Source: Arcuatula senhousia
Lineage: Eukaryota > Mollusca > Bivalvia > Mytilida > Mytilidae
Direction: 5' to 3'
Assembly: GCA_963971305.1 (NCBI GenBank)
Contig: OZ020309.1
Coordinates: forward strand, 1,667,001 to 1,731,000
DNA length: 64,000 bases
Every line of letters begins with the position of its first letter. The stretch's first letter is position 1. Both the position numbers and the translations under genes were made by a program. The notes under the pieces were generated by a model. That model made no database searches. It was given only the letters and a program-made list of their open reading frames with translations, and had not been told where the DNA came from. Positions 41,301 to 53,300 of the stretch are shown here, piece by piece.

Positions 41301-44300
41301 AACCATATGATGTGGCCTACAGAAATTTGATGATGTCTTCATCTTCTACAAAAACCGATATAGAGAACATAGATATGAATATTGATATCCGAGATGATTC
41401 TAACTTAATTGCGGAGGACCTAAAGGAAAACGACGAATCGTATAATGCTATTTCGATGTCTGCTTTTAATGAAGAAAATCCAGATACATTACATATGTAT
41501 GATACAAAACGATCGATTAAAGACAGGTTAAAAGATTTATTAAGACCAAAGGTTGAAATCACAGCCAAGACCTTACACACTAATTCACTTAAATTTGGGA
41601 GAAGGATTTTAGTTTCCAAAGCATTAGTTCCTGTAAATATGTGGGACTTTGCAGGACATGCAGCATTCTATTCTACACACCAGACTTTTCTGACGTATAG
41701 AGGGATATACATTATACCAATAAATGTAAGCATAGAATTTGATGACGCCATTGAAACAGAATCGTTTATACCAGGTCGACATGGAAAACCAACATCTAGA
41801 GGTATTTTTACTAAAAAAACATTTATCTGAACAAATCCTAAATGATTTATGTATCAGAAATATTAACTCTAAACATACCACGTTAAATATACGATTGTTC
41901 AATTCAAAATACATTCATTTTGTCTAAAAAAGTCATTTCAATAACAGAAAAAATATCTGAGCATAACACCTGTTAAGAATTGAGAAAAATACTCAGTTAT
42001 ATAAAGACAAGAAACAAATCTAGAAGAAAACCCAAACCATATGTTAAATTGCCAAACCAAATCGTAAATTAAATCGTTGATATCCTAAATGCCATAAATT
42101 GACAAACGTGAAGGAGACTAATCACGGACACTATTGTAAAATCTACAGTAAAATAGATTCTTTATTAAGTATACCAAATCAGGACCATTGCAATTTTTCC
42201 GGTATGTCTTTTTTGTTTGTTTTGTCTTGTATTATGAACATTTGAGATTGATTCTCCAGGTTCGGTAATTTTGTTATTACCTTTAATTAAACTCAATTAG
42301 AATGTCAACTGACGTACTAACAATTTTTATCATTTGATAAAAGCCTAGCTGCATCATTCATAAAATGTCTTCTGTATCAATATTTAACAGAATTAACCTT
42401 GAAACAATCTTACGTCACTATCATTACATGTCCATTTCTTGATTTAGACTTAAGCAACGGAAAATTATGCACTAATATATATAATGAACGTGATCATTTT
42501 TTATTTCCTATTGTTCCTTTTCTAAAAAATGTTCCATTCGTGCAATCGTACGGAGTCATTATTTAAAAGTTAGGAAGATATTTTTGAATCTGCAGTAGTG
42601 GTTTTTATGGGCCAACGCGTTTTATTAGAGGACAATTGCTAAAACTAGGCTATCGATATAACAAAGAAGCAAAGAGTAACCAATGGGACATTCAAGTGGA
42701 AAAAAGTCCGAAAGGGCAACGACAAAACAGGTAAACATGAACAAGAACAGCACGAGAAAACACAAAACAAAAAATCAACCGAATAGAAATCAACAACGCG
42801 AACTCAAGTCGTAAAAAGAGTGAACTCGGGTGCTCTGGAAGATCTAGCGGTTCCTAACATCTTTACAGTCATGGATCATTTCACATGCTATACTGTCAGA
42901 TTGTTCCCCACAGCGTCATGCTCTTGTGCACTTAATAAAAATTGTTTCCATATCCTTGGAGTAAAGCTTTGACTTGGGATAATATTGACCAGGAACTAAG
43001 GGAAAACAAAAATCTAGGTGTCATCCGTGTTCCGTTTTCCTTGATCCGTATTCCGTATTCAATGTTCCGTATTCTTTGATCTCTATTCCGTATTTCATGT
43101 TCCGCTTTCCATGTTCCGTATTCCATGTTCCGTATTCCGTGTTCCGTTCCGTTCCGTGGTTTAGTAAAAGCCTGTGTTAGCAGTTTCTGTGTCAAACGTG
43201 ACGCACTGCCAAACTAGATTTTTTTTCCAAAATTATTCCATCAATATCGATACCTTGTTGAAAAATATAACTTAGAACATCGATTTTTTAATTATTGTGA
43301 AGTGAGTTTCCCATTCTGATTGATACGGGATTGTTGTTTAAAAGGCGAACAAATTCTAAATCAATGATAGTTTTCAAATAATTCTAAAATCAAACATCCG
43401 TAACCCCAAGAAAAAATTGAGAATGAAAAGTTCCTGGTATTATTCACAAGTACATATGGTGTCCTTTCTACAAACCATGTGTCGTTGAATTAGGTTAAAA
43501 AGATTTAAGCAGTCGTAAGGGTTCCGGATGACGAATAAGCCCGCAGTAGTGCTAAGCTTGTCGGTATAAGTCTACTGAAGATCGACCTAAAATCGACTGG
43601 GATGAGTGCCCAAGATGATAGAATGGGGCAGCCCTGTCATAAAGAATGCGGGTCGTCGGGCTATAATGCGGAAAACCTGTTCGTAAACCATAGTTGTGCA
43701 CCGTATTGGGAAGCATGTCACGTTCCTGGCAGGTAAAAGAACCCTGCTATATACCTTGGTAAGAATAGGGCCCGAAGGATCTTCATTGAAGAAGCTAAAT
43801 TGCCCGTTCCTACCTATAACTCCATTCTTCAGTGGTAGTCAAAAATTCTCATCCCCGACTTTCCGTGTGTCCAAATTTTCGCCACTTCATCATCATTTAC
43901 GTTCATTCTATCACCTCTTTTATGTTCTAACTTACATTAGGTTCGGAGGAGTTGTGCTGACAAAATGATAAATGAGAATTTTCAGCAAATTTCATAGGGC
44001 TGTAACTTCCATAATACTTTGGAGATCAAAATTACCAGGTAATATGGTAATATGGCTTTCTATATACCAAGTGTCATTAAATTCGGTTCCGTACTTTCAT
44101 AGCTGACAAGATGATGAACGAGGATTTTCATCAGATTTCTAAGTTCAAAGGGTCATTACTCCAAAAAGGACCATGGCCATTATCCCCTGTATTTAGTTCA
44201 TAGAATTCTATGGTGCGTTAAACATTTAAAAAGCTATTTATAGATATTTAAAGTCGTCGTTCATAAATTCTATTCTAAATCACAAGGTAAGTCCCAATCG

Positions 44301-47300
44301 AAGTCACGTTTAATTACTGTATGCTAGTTGCAATCGTTTACTTCAATGAAAATGTAGATATTGTTATAAAAATGTCCCAAAACCTCTTTCCTTCATATTA
44401 GAAGAAAGTATAAAAAGAAAGAATAAAAGTAAAAACATAATTAACCGTATAACACAATGTTACTATTTAACTAATATATTATAGTATTACCAATCAAAAG
44501 CTAAAATGTACTAAGTGCCATATTCGATTTGGCTGGGGGAAAAAGTGAAATAAAACGGCAAATCATAGAAAAACGTAATTGACCTTTAATTTAGCATTAA
44601 AAATAGGATTATCTCTATAATTGAGATACAGATGAACAAAATCGAACACTCCGTTCAAGATTTGAACTTACACTGTCAATATATAATATTGTAAACACTA
44701 TTAGTAATAGTATAAGATTTAAATACCAACGACCTAACTCACTGAACTATCGGAGACATACTGTAGCAGTGAAAAAAATAAACATTCTTAGTTTTGAATT
44801 CTTTTAATTTGTGATATTTTTTGTTAAAAAATAAATTTTCCGTTAGAAGGACATCGACAACCAAGGTCTTTTAAAATGCATAGTATTCTAATTTTACCAT
44901 TCTAATCAAAAGCCAAAAAGTCATATTGGTTGTGCGTGTCCTTTATGGGGGATTCCCATATTAAAGACGCGAATTTTAAGCAAAAATGTGCAAAATGCAT
45001 TTTCTTAGATTTTCAGGACAAAACATTACCGGTTTGAAGGTTTTAAATATTGTTGATTTTTATTTACTTCATTGTAATGGCCTCACTCTACACATTTTTA
45101 CAACATGGAGAGTATTTTGTGAAACTTTTGAAATTGGCCCGTCTATGGTCAGAATTACAGAGAAAATGGTCATGGTCCTTTGAGGGTCAAAACTTCCTGG
45201 TAATTTGCGCAACTACATAATATGTTGCCCTTCTCACATATCAAGTGTCGTTGAATTTGGTTCAGTAGTTTCAAAGAAGTAGCGCTGACAAATTTTGTGA
45301 CGGATAGACGGACATGACAAAAACGATATGTCTATCCACCAAAGTGGGGTAGACATAATCATTGGGAAATGAAAAACTAGCTACAAATTGTTAGGTAGGA
45401 GATACGTGTTGAACATTTTTCTAAAATCTTCAAAATAAGTCTTCTGTGATAGAACTTAATGAAATCATGTAATACTAACTTTAACATTTTTATAGCGATC
45501 AAGTGTGTCGGTTTTGTGTGAAGATGCATCACTTAATCATTAGATATTTCTAGTTTTAAAATTTAAAATCGATGTACTCGATTTGTTTTGCATCCATCGA
45601 TACTTTGGACCATAGCTGTCAGTAACAGCGAGTGTTCTCAAAAAAGTTACTCGTTGCCTTGTTTTTTTTTTAATGTCTCATGTGCTCACTTATTGAATTG
45701 AACTTTTGTAGATTTGAATTTTACTGTATGTTATTTTGTACCGTGTTAAAGATTATCAGTAAAGGAAAGCCCCCTAAAAATCATGAAATTGTTGAATGCC
45801 GTCATATTTAATATGAGTCTGTCCTAAGCCAGGTATCTTTGACAAAGCTATCGTTTGTAAATAAAAGAATTGTATGGTTTGTTTTATTGTCATTATAGAA
45901 TTTACATTCTTTTGGATTTGTTCCATTCTGTCCTACTCAAAGTGCGGCGTAGAGGGGTTTCCGAAGATTATTCCTGTGTTGACACACAAAGATAAAGTAT
46001 CTCCGGTAATTAGTTATACACATAATGAAACATGCAAAAATCTAAATATATTACTGTTTAAAGTCTAATAAATAAAGTTTAAACCAATTTTTACCATAAT
46101 AGACCAAAATTAGGTATTATCTAGTAATAAATAATTTTTGACCCTTTAGATCTTCCGTGCATTTAGTCATGTCCATTTTTCTAGCTTGATAATAATTAAA
46201 AAACTTAACTTTTGCAAAGATTACATTCTAAAACTAATTATGTTTGAAAATAATATAGCATACATGTAAAACAAAACATGACGTAGTTAATTTGAAGTTA
46301 TTGAAGTTTATTTAAACATACATTGCATACTGTATTGTTTGTTGTAACATTTAAATATTGCAAAGGAAACAACACTTAACATTTCATTTCTGAAAATATT
46401 TAAAAAAAACGTTATATTTCAGGAGCATCTCGAAGCAAGAGTTAACTATTTCTACAAAGAAATAAAAACAACGTTTCGACACACCCCCTGGATGAAGCAT
46501 TTGGTACTTGGAAAACAGATATGTCTAAATGCGATTGATAATAATGATCCAGATTATGAAATTTTGCAAAATGTTCTCGTTGATTGTCTTTGTAGCCAAC
46601 CCTCGTGGGGAGAACAGTTGCCAAAAGCGTGGATACCCTTGCAGCTTGCTATCAATGTAAATCGCGATAACGGCAGAAAAATTATAGCCATCAGTGAACT
46701 GCTAAAGGAAAATGAGAATAATCCCGTAAAGGTCCTTACCCAAAATGAATTGATGGTGTTTTTAAAGATTTTGCATGCCCAGGGAGACATTTTATTTTTC
46801 CCATTAGCTGGTATTCGAGATTATGTCATTATATCTCCAAGCTATTTTGTCGATGCATTAAAGTCCTTAGTAACCCATACAAGATTTGTAACAGGCATCA
46901 GACGTAAAGTTCTTCAAAGTTTGAATGAAACAGGCCAACTTCAAAGAAGAGAATTGTATAACATTTGGAAAAATAAAAATGAATTTTGGAAACATAGGGA
47001 ACACTTATTTGCAGTCATGATGCATCTCAATATCATTTCTATACCAAGAAAGTACACAAGTAGTGGTACATTGGTCTACAGTGATTTCCTCTACGTTCCC
47101 AGCCTTATCAACAAGGTTGATGACACATCCTACGCGACACGTCCAAATCTCCATTCCAAGGTCATGGCGATATCCTTTAAATTCCAAAATATCATAACAC
47201 CGGCAGTAGGACATAGATTGATAGCATCGTGTACAGACATGTTTGAAGTTAGAAAGTATGAAAACAAATCAATGTTGTTTTCAGGAATGGTAGTCCTTGC

Positions 47301-50300
47301 AGTTAAGAAAAGCCTAGACCTTGTTGTCATTTTGAGGAGAGATAGAATCGATGTCTATCTTGTGCACGATGTAGCCATATCTCATATTGTGCAAAACACA
47401 GCAGTTGGACTTTTTGAATGTGTTACTGATATTCTTTCAACAATATCAGACAGCTTCAAGAAACTATCATCAGAAGACAAGAAAGAGAAACATATACGAC
47501 CATTTTCTATGGAGTACCCGTGTTTCAATATGGAATCACCATGCTACAATACTACAAGGGCAACATGGAACTGTCGACATGGACATAAAATGGATGACGC
47601 ATATTTCTCCAAATGGACAGTAGACAGGGTAAGTGAATTTTCTTCTTATGCAATTTTATTCTTAAATACAGTTGATGTCAGTTCTAACGTCTCTTTCAAA
47701 CTGTCAGGAATCCGTTCTAATTATGTTCTGCTGACAGTGCTGGAACATTTTATTACAATATGTGTCCTGTAAATGAACAGTCCTGTACAGCTTTACTCCA
47801 TGACAAATTTAGAACTGTTATAAGCCCTGACAGTTCTAAGCTATCTTTCGCCCTGACAGTTCTGAGCTGTCTTACGCCCTGACAGCTCTAACCTGTTCTA
47901 AGCCCTGAAAGTTCTTTACCCTGACAGTTTTGGTACTAATCTGGTCCATTGTACAAACTTATAAACGTTGCATGGCTATCGAGAATACTGTTTTAACAGA
48001 AAGCTTATAATTTCTAAAACAAAATATAAGAAATACATTATTCGCGCAAAAATATGCGGAAATTTCCGAATTTGAGGCAGTATTTTTAACCCAAACGTTT
48101 TGAATCGAATGCCTCTACGTGGCCTTGCTTATAAAATTAAGCTGTAAGGTGTGAATTTTTATCTTTCGAGAAGACCAAAGTTTATAAAAGGGAAGACGCA
48201 TATATAAATATTACAATATCAATGTTACAAAAAACAACACAATAGAAAATAATGAGATGTGGAATAAGTGTATGCGGCACAACCAACAAGACGTCATTTA
48301 GAACCGGCAGGACTTGTCAGGGCCTATAACTGTCATGGACTACAGGAGGTCTTAGTTGTCTTGGGCTAGAACAGTTCTAGAAGGGTCAGGGGCTGCGACA
48401 GTTTATGACAGTTGGTGTCATGGGTAAGAACAGACTAGAACTGCCATGGGAGCCTGACTGGGAGATGTTAAAACAGGAACTGGCTACATGCCAGCTATTT
48501 AAATTGACCGTTACTGTGCTAACTGTCAGTTTAAATTTTGACTGTCTGTTACATAATGATCGGTTAAATTCGCGTTTTTCGCAAATGTAAGTTAAGATGA
48601 AGTTAACTAACCACGGTTAAACTGACAGGACCCGGTTGTTCAACTTCTTGTTAAAATAACCAATTGGTTACTTGTAACCATAGGTTAAAATTTATAACAA
48701 TAGGTGAGTAAACCATAGGTTAAAAATACAAATGACAACAAAGTCCCAGATATCATTTTCATTTAACCTTTTGGTTTTATAAACATATGGTTAGAAATAT
48801 AACCAAACTTTAACGATTTTATCTGTTAATTAAATATTTCAATAAGTAAGTATATTCCATATTTTTGAATTTTATTTTGGTAAAACTAATTAAGGAATTT
48901 TTAATCATTAATGGAACCTTTTGTTTATTAATTTGAGCCCTGTACATGATGTGAAAAACTTTTTAGGCAAAAAAGAGAGAGCCTTGATGCATGATGAAAA
49001 CACATTAATTGACCAAAATGCATCTAAGATCATCTAAGAAAAAAAAGCTAAAAAAAATATTCCAGAAAAAAAACAATACTCTATAGATTTTGAAAATAAT
49101 ATTATTAAATTACTCGTAATTTAAAGGGGGTCTTAAAGGCTCGCACCCGCAGACAGAACAAGGAAGTGATTTTCTAAAACTAAAATGACGACGTCAAATT
49201 TAAATGACGTAACAATTGAGAACAAAAATAGACAGTCGTATCGGACGTAAAGGAACACACTTTTTTTCCTTTTTTTCTGAAAAAAAGGCTAGAGAAAAAA
49301 TATGTCCAACAACAACAAAGTCGTCAGTTTGAGATTATTCAAAATGACACTATTTAAATCCACTTAAATTAAAACCCCGATGGAACCATTTATTTTTTCG
49401 TTAATCGAATTATCGTAAGTTTTTTTTTAATAAGTGAGGTGGTGTTACAAACTACGTCCGGCCAGGAGAACACTATTTATATATAGACTTTATAAGGGCG
49501 ACGAACATGAAGCTGATGATAAAATGAAAATGAAATCACATATGATAATGATGATTAATACAGGGGTGGGGTGGGAAACTACACTTACTTGAAAAAGGAG
49601 AGAGGTGGGTAAAGGTTGACAATTTAACATATGAGATGTACTAATTGGCCGTCCACAAAGGTATCTGTTACGGGCATAAAGCGTGACAATCTCCACACAC
49701 GTTAGCCCACTATGGGCAGCAGTCATGCTTTTCGTATTATAGACGTAACAACCCCCGCTGGTGAGGGTCACCCTTTCAACTAGGCACAGGCACTTGTAAT
49801 TGCTTGTAGAAAAAAAATGATGGTATGGTTAGTATATATAAGTATATATTTTTTTCTAGAAACAAGTGCCTGTGCAACTTGGGTACACACCTTGGTCGTT
49901 CTGTTGGCAAAGCAATACCATGTCAGAATCCCTTACGACAAGCTAGTCTCCACCACCCATTGCCAGGCCCCGCACGGAACTGTGTTTGTATTCAAAAATT
50001 GATAATTTGTTTTTTTTTCTATTATTTAAATCGACACTTATAAAGCAAATGTTTTCGGTATACTGTGTTTTCTAACCAATGGTTAAACATTTAACCCTAC
50101 TCCCTGACCATGGTTAAATATTGATAATTTAACATATGCTTTAACTATGAGTTAACATTAAGGAAAAGCTAAGCAACCCACCGTAACAATCGGTTAAAAT
50201 TTAACCCTTGGTTACGTTATTTAACCATGAGTTAACTTTTAATCACATGTTGAACAACCGGGTCCAGATCTTAACTGTATTTTGTTTTTGTTCAGGTTTT

Positions 50301-53300
50301 TGTTTAAGATATTCTTTTTTCCAAAACAAGCAAAAAGTAGAAAGTCTGTGCAAAACAAACATTATTGCGATTAATAAGTCGTTGATGTTCCTTTAGACGC
50401 ATATACGTATAACATGTATCCTATCAATATAAACGATATCAAAATAATGTAATATGACGAATATACTTACTTTGTTGAAGGTATACTCACTAATTTCATT
50501 TTATATTTTTAGCAAAGGGCGACATGTGTTCCATTATGTCAAGGTAACTTATTATACAATAATATCTATTTTGCACAAATACCCCACGGTTTGCGGTAAA
50601 ACAATAATTATTTAACCTTCTTTTGTTCTATTATCAGGTAGCCTATTATTTTTATGCATTCGTTTTTGGATAAATAAAATATTAATGGAAAGCAAATATT
50701 TATATTACTTAATTCCGATTTGATTTTGTTAAAATACTGATATAAGATATGGAGGGGGGGTCTCCGTCGTGCACCCAACTGTTGTAGTCAAGCATTATGA
50801 TATTTCTGCTTATATTTCAGGAACAAATAAGAATGACTTTATTCATAAACCTTCAGAACTTCAACTAGCAAACCTCTGTCTAGAGTCATCTTGGACAGAC
50901 ATATACCAGGTCATGATGCACTTGGGCATGAGGGTAACAGATTTGAAAGCAATAGAGGAAGACCATGGAAGAGGTTATAAAGCGATGTTTTTATGCTTAC
51001 GGCATTGGAATAGGAAATTTGACGGGAAAATTGGCAATCTGCACAAAGCTTTGAAAGACTCAGAAAGAGATGTCCATTTGTTATGCAAGGTAAAATGATA
51101 ATTTAATCACATGCATTTATATAAATCAGAAGAAAATATTATGTATTTTTCAATCAGTTTTACATATTAATTGATTGTTGCTTATAAAATATGCTACCTG
51201 CAGTTATGATTTACTTTATTATTCAATATAATTTATATGAAGTTGCTTGTCATTTATAAAGCAAGAATGAGTACTTTCTTTCTATATTTTGGGGTTTCCT
51301 ATCTTTCAATCTTTTGAATCAATTGCTGCTGATCAGAAATTACTTTTTGAGATATGCACATTGAGTTTACTAATTCTTTTCATGTAAGTATTACATTTTA
51401 TATGAATTTGGTTTAAACCATTAGATATTTCCTAGTTATTCGATAAAATATTGCTAGTAGGAATATCAATGAATTTCGATCAAGTATGATTGGGCATGAG
51501 ATAAAAAATCTCCTCTATTTCTCTTTTATAGGCATTGATGAGGTAGTTGGCATTTACAGCAAAATTTTTATATTTTATTTTATTTCTCGTTTTCCATATT
51601 ACCAATTTAGGAATTGCAATAAAAATATCTCCTATGTGATTTTGAATATTTTCCTTAAATATAAAATCCAATCAATACATTTTGATCTTCAAGAATAATA
51701 TTTGACATGATATGGATTTTAGCAATAACGTCTTGTGCATATTGTACACTTGTTTACAATTATAAAACAAATGGTTTAGTGTTTCAAAGTGATTCTTGCA
51801 TAAAAGACACAGCCCACCCCTGAATTATTGATATCTTACTTTTTGACCAGTTGTACAATATTGATTAACTTGTCTTAAAAAACGAAACCATCAACTTGTT
51901 GACTAGTTATTTTCCGTCAATAAATTAGTTGATATATACATATGTATATATGTTACAGGTCAAAATGGAATTCAGAGTGACCCGTAATCCTCCTAGGATA
52001 ATTTGGAATTCCGATTTGCCCTTGATTTAAACCAGTGCAAAACATAATTACAGTTTGTCCTAGGAGAAATTGAGATATCTAGATTTGCCCTAGGACGATT
52101 CTGGATCCTCCTGACGTTATTGTTTGATATTCTTACAAAATGAAATTTAAAAATGATAATATACATATCATAAGATAAATTGATTTGAAAACGTCAGTTT
52201 TTATTTAAATTTTTGTTAAGGTCAGACTTTTATTTATTTGTTGTCAATTTGTAAAAAAATATTCTTTTGTCAAGAGTAAAACGAAAATAAAAAAAACTCT
52301 ACTCGATGATAATGTATAATAAAGTAAGTGAATGACATTTTTTTTAACTTTTTTTGCTTCTTTCTTCGACATGTATAGATGAAGGTTAAAAGTAGTATAT
52401 TGAGATATTACTTATACATGAAAATACTAACAAAATCATCTTTGATTAAAAACTTTATGAAAATGACATGGTCTATATTGTAAATGGTTCTTAATATGAC
52501 TTAATTTATATTTATACAATGATTTTGTTTAACTTTGTAAGAATATTAAATAGAAAAATAAATATTATTATATATAATATACTATAAATCAATCATTATG
52601 AATAATTCAAGTACAGTATAATGTTGTTTTTACATTAGAGTTGTGTTTTAATTATTGTTATAAAAAATCGTAGTAAATACATTAAAAATATAAGAAGGAC
52701 CAAGAATCCCGCAAACACAAATATCTAGTGTGATTATATATCTCATTGGAGATCACGAGATTCCAAAATCGTCCTAGGGAAAATCTAAATATCCTAGGAA
52801 AAATTGGAATTCTGATTTGCATTTGTTTAAATCTAGAGCAAAGGGGATTCCAATTTGTTCTCGGAGAAATCGGAATTCCAATTTGTCCTAGAAAGATTCC
52901 GAATCTACAAAATTTCCAGTAACATACAATGTATATATAAATCAAAACAAAATAAACAAACACTAATACGCTACATATATGAGAAAAGAGTGTCAAGTAG
53001 ATTTTATGATTCAAGACGATTTGCTTATCAGAATCAATATTTTTAGATGAACAGAGACAGGCCGCTAGGTATGTTGCTTTCCGATAACCATGTTAAAGTG
53101 CAAACATTATTTCTTATATATTTATATCACGTATGCACTGGGGTATTTTTTTTAATCTTAATAAAAAAAATCGTATCGCGAAACATTAAAAAGTAACCCT
53201 TTTCGGGGTAAAAAATAATCACAAAATGTATAACAAAAACTAAAACACAAATACTTAAGAAATATGAATTAATCCTTTTTGTTGCCAATCACGTTTTAAT

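Larger units (their letters stand above)
48625..50270. mobile_element. Foldback element, word family GGTTAAA/TTAACC
   Basis: Ends: GACCCGGTTGTTCAACTTCT on the left and GTTGAACAACCGGGTCC on the right, perfectly inverted over about 15 bases. The arms (48628-48740, 50085-50265) reiterate TTAACCATGGTTAA-like words in both orientations. Inside are a reversed SINE-like copy (49490-49795) and a small hairpin. No transposase. Confidence 0.85.

Noticed and set aside
42932..43195. Repetitive peptide frame (GIRNMEYGT-like)
   Set aside because: Low-complexity TTCCGTATTCC DNA read in frame; no gene.
47629..47772. Coding continuation of the COR exon to the stop at 47772
   Set aside because: A strong GTAAGT donor at 47629 precedes it, and the following codons lie in the CTGACAGTTCT repeat.
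49784..49877. Rho-independent terminator
   Set aside because: The hairpin followed by a T-rich loop is in eukaryotic intron DNA next to a repeat; bacterial termination does not apply.
51959..52030. Exon starting after TATGTTACAG
   Set aside because: No donor in the needed phase, a stop soon follows, and the sequence belongs to the CCTAGGA foldback arm.
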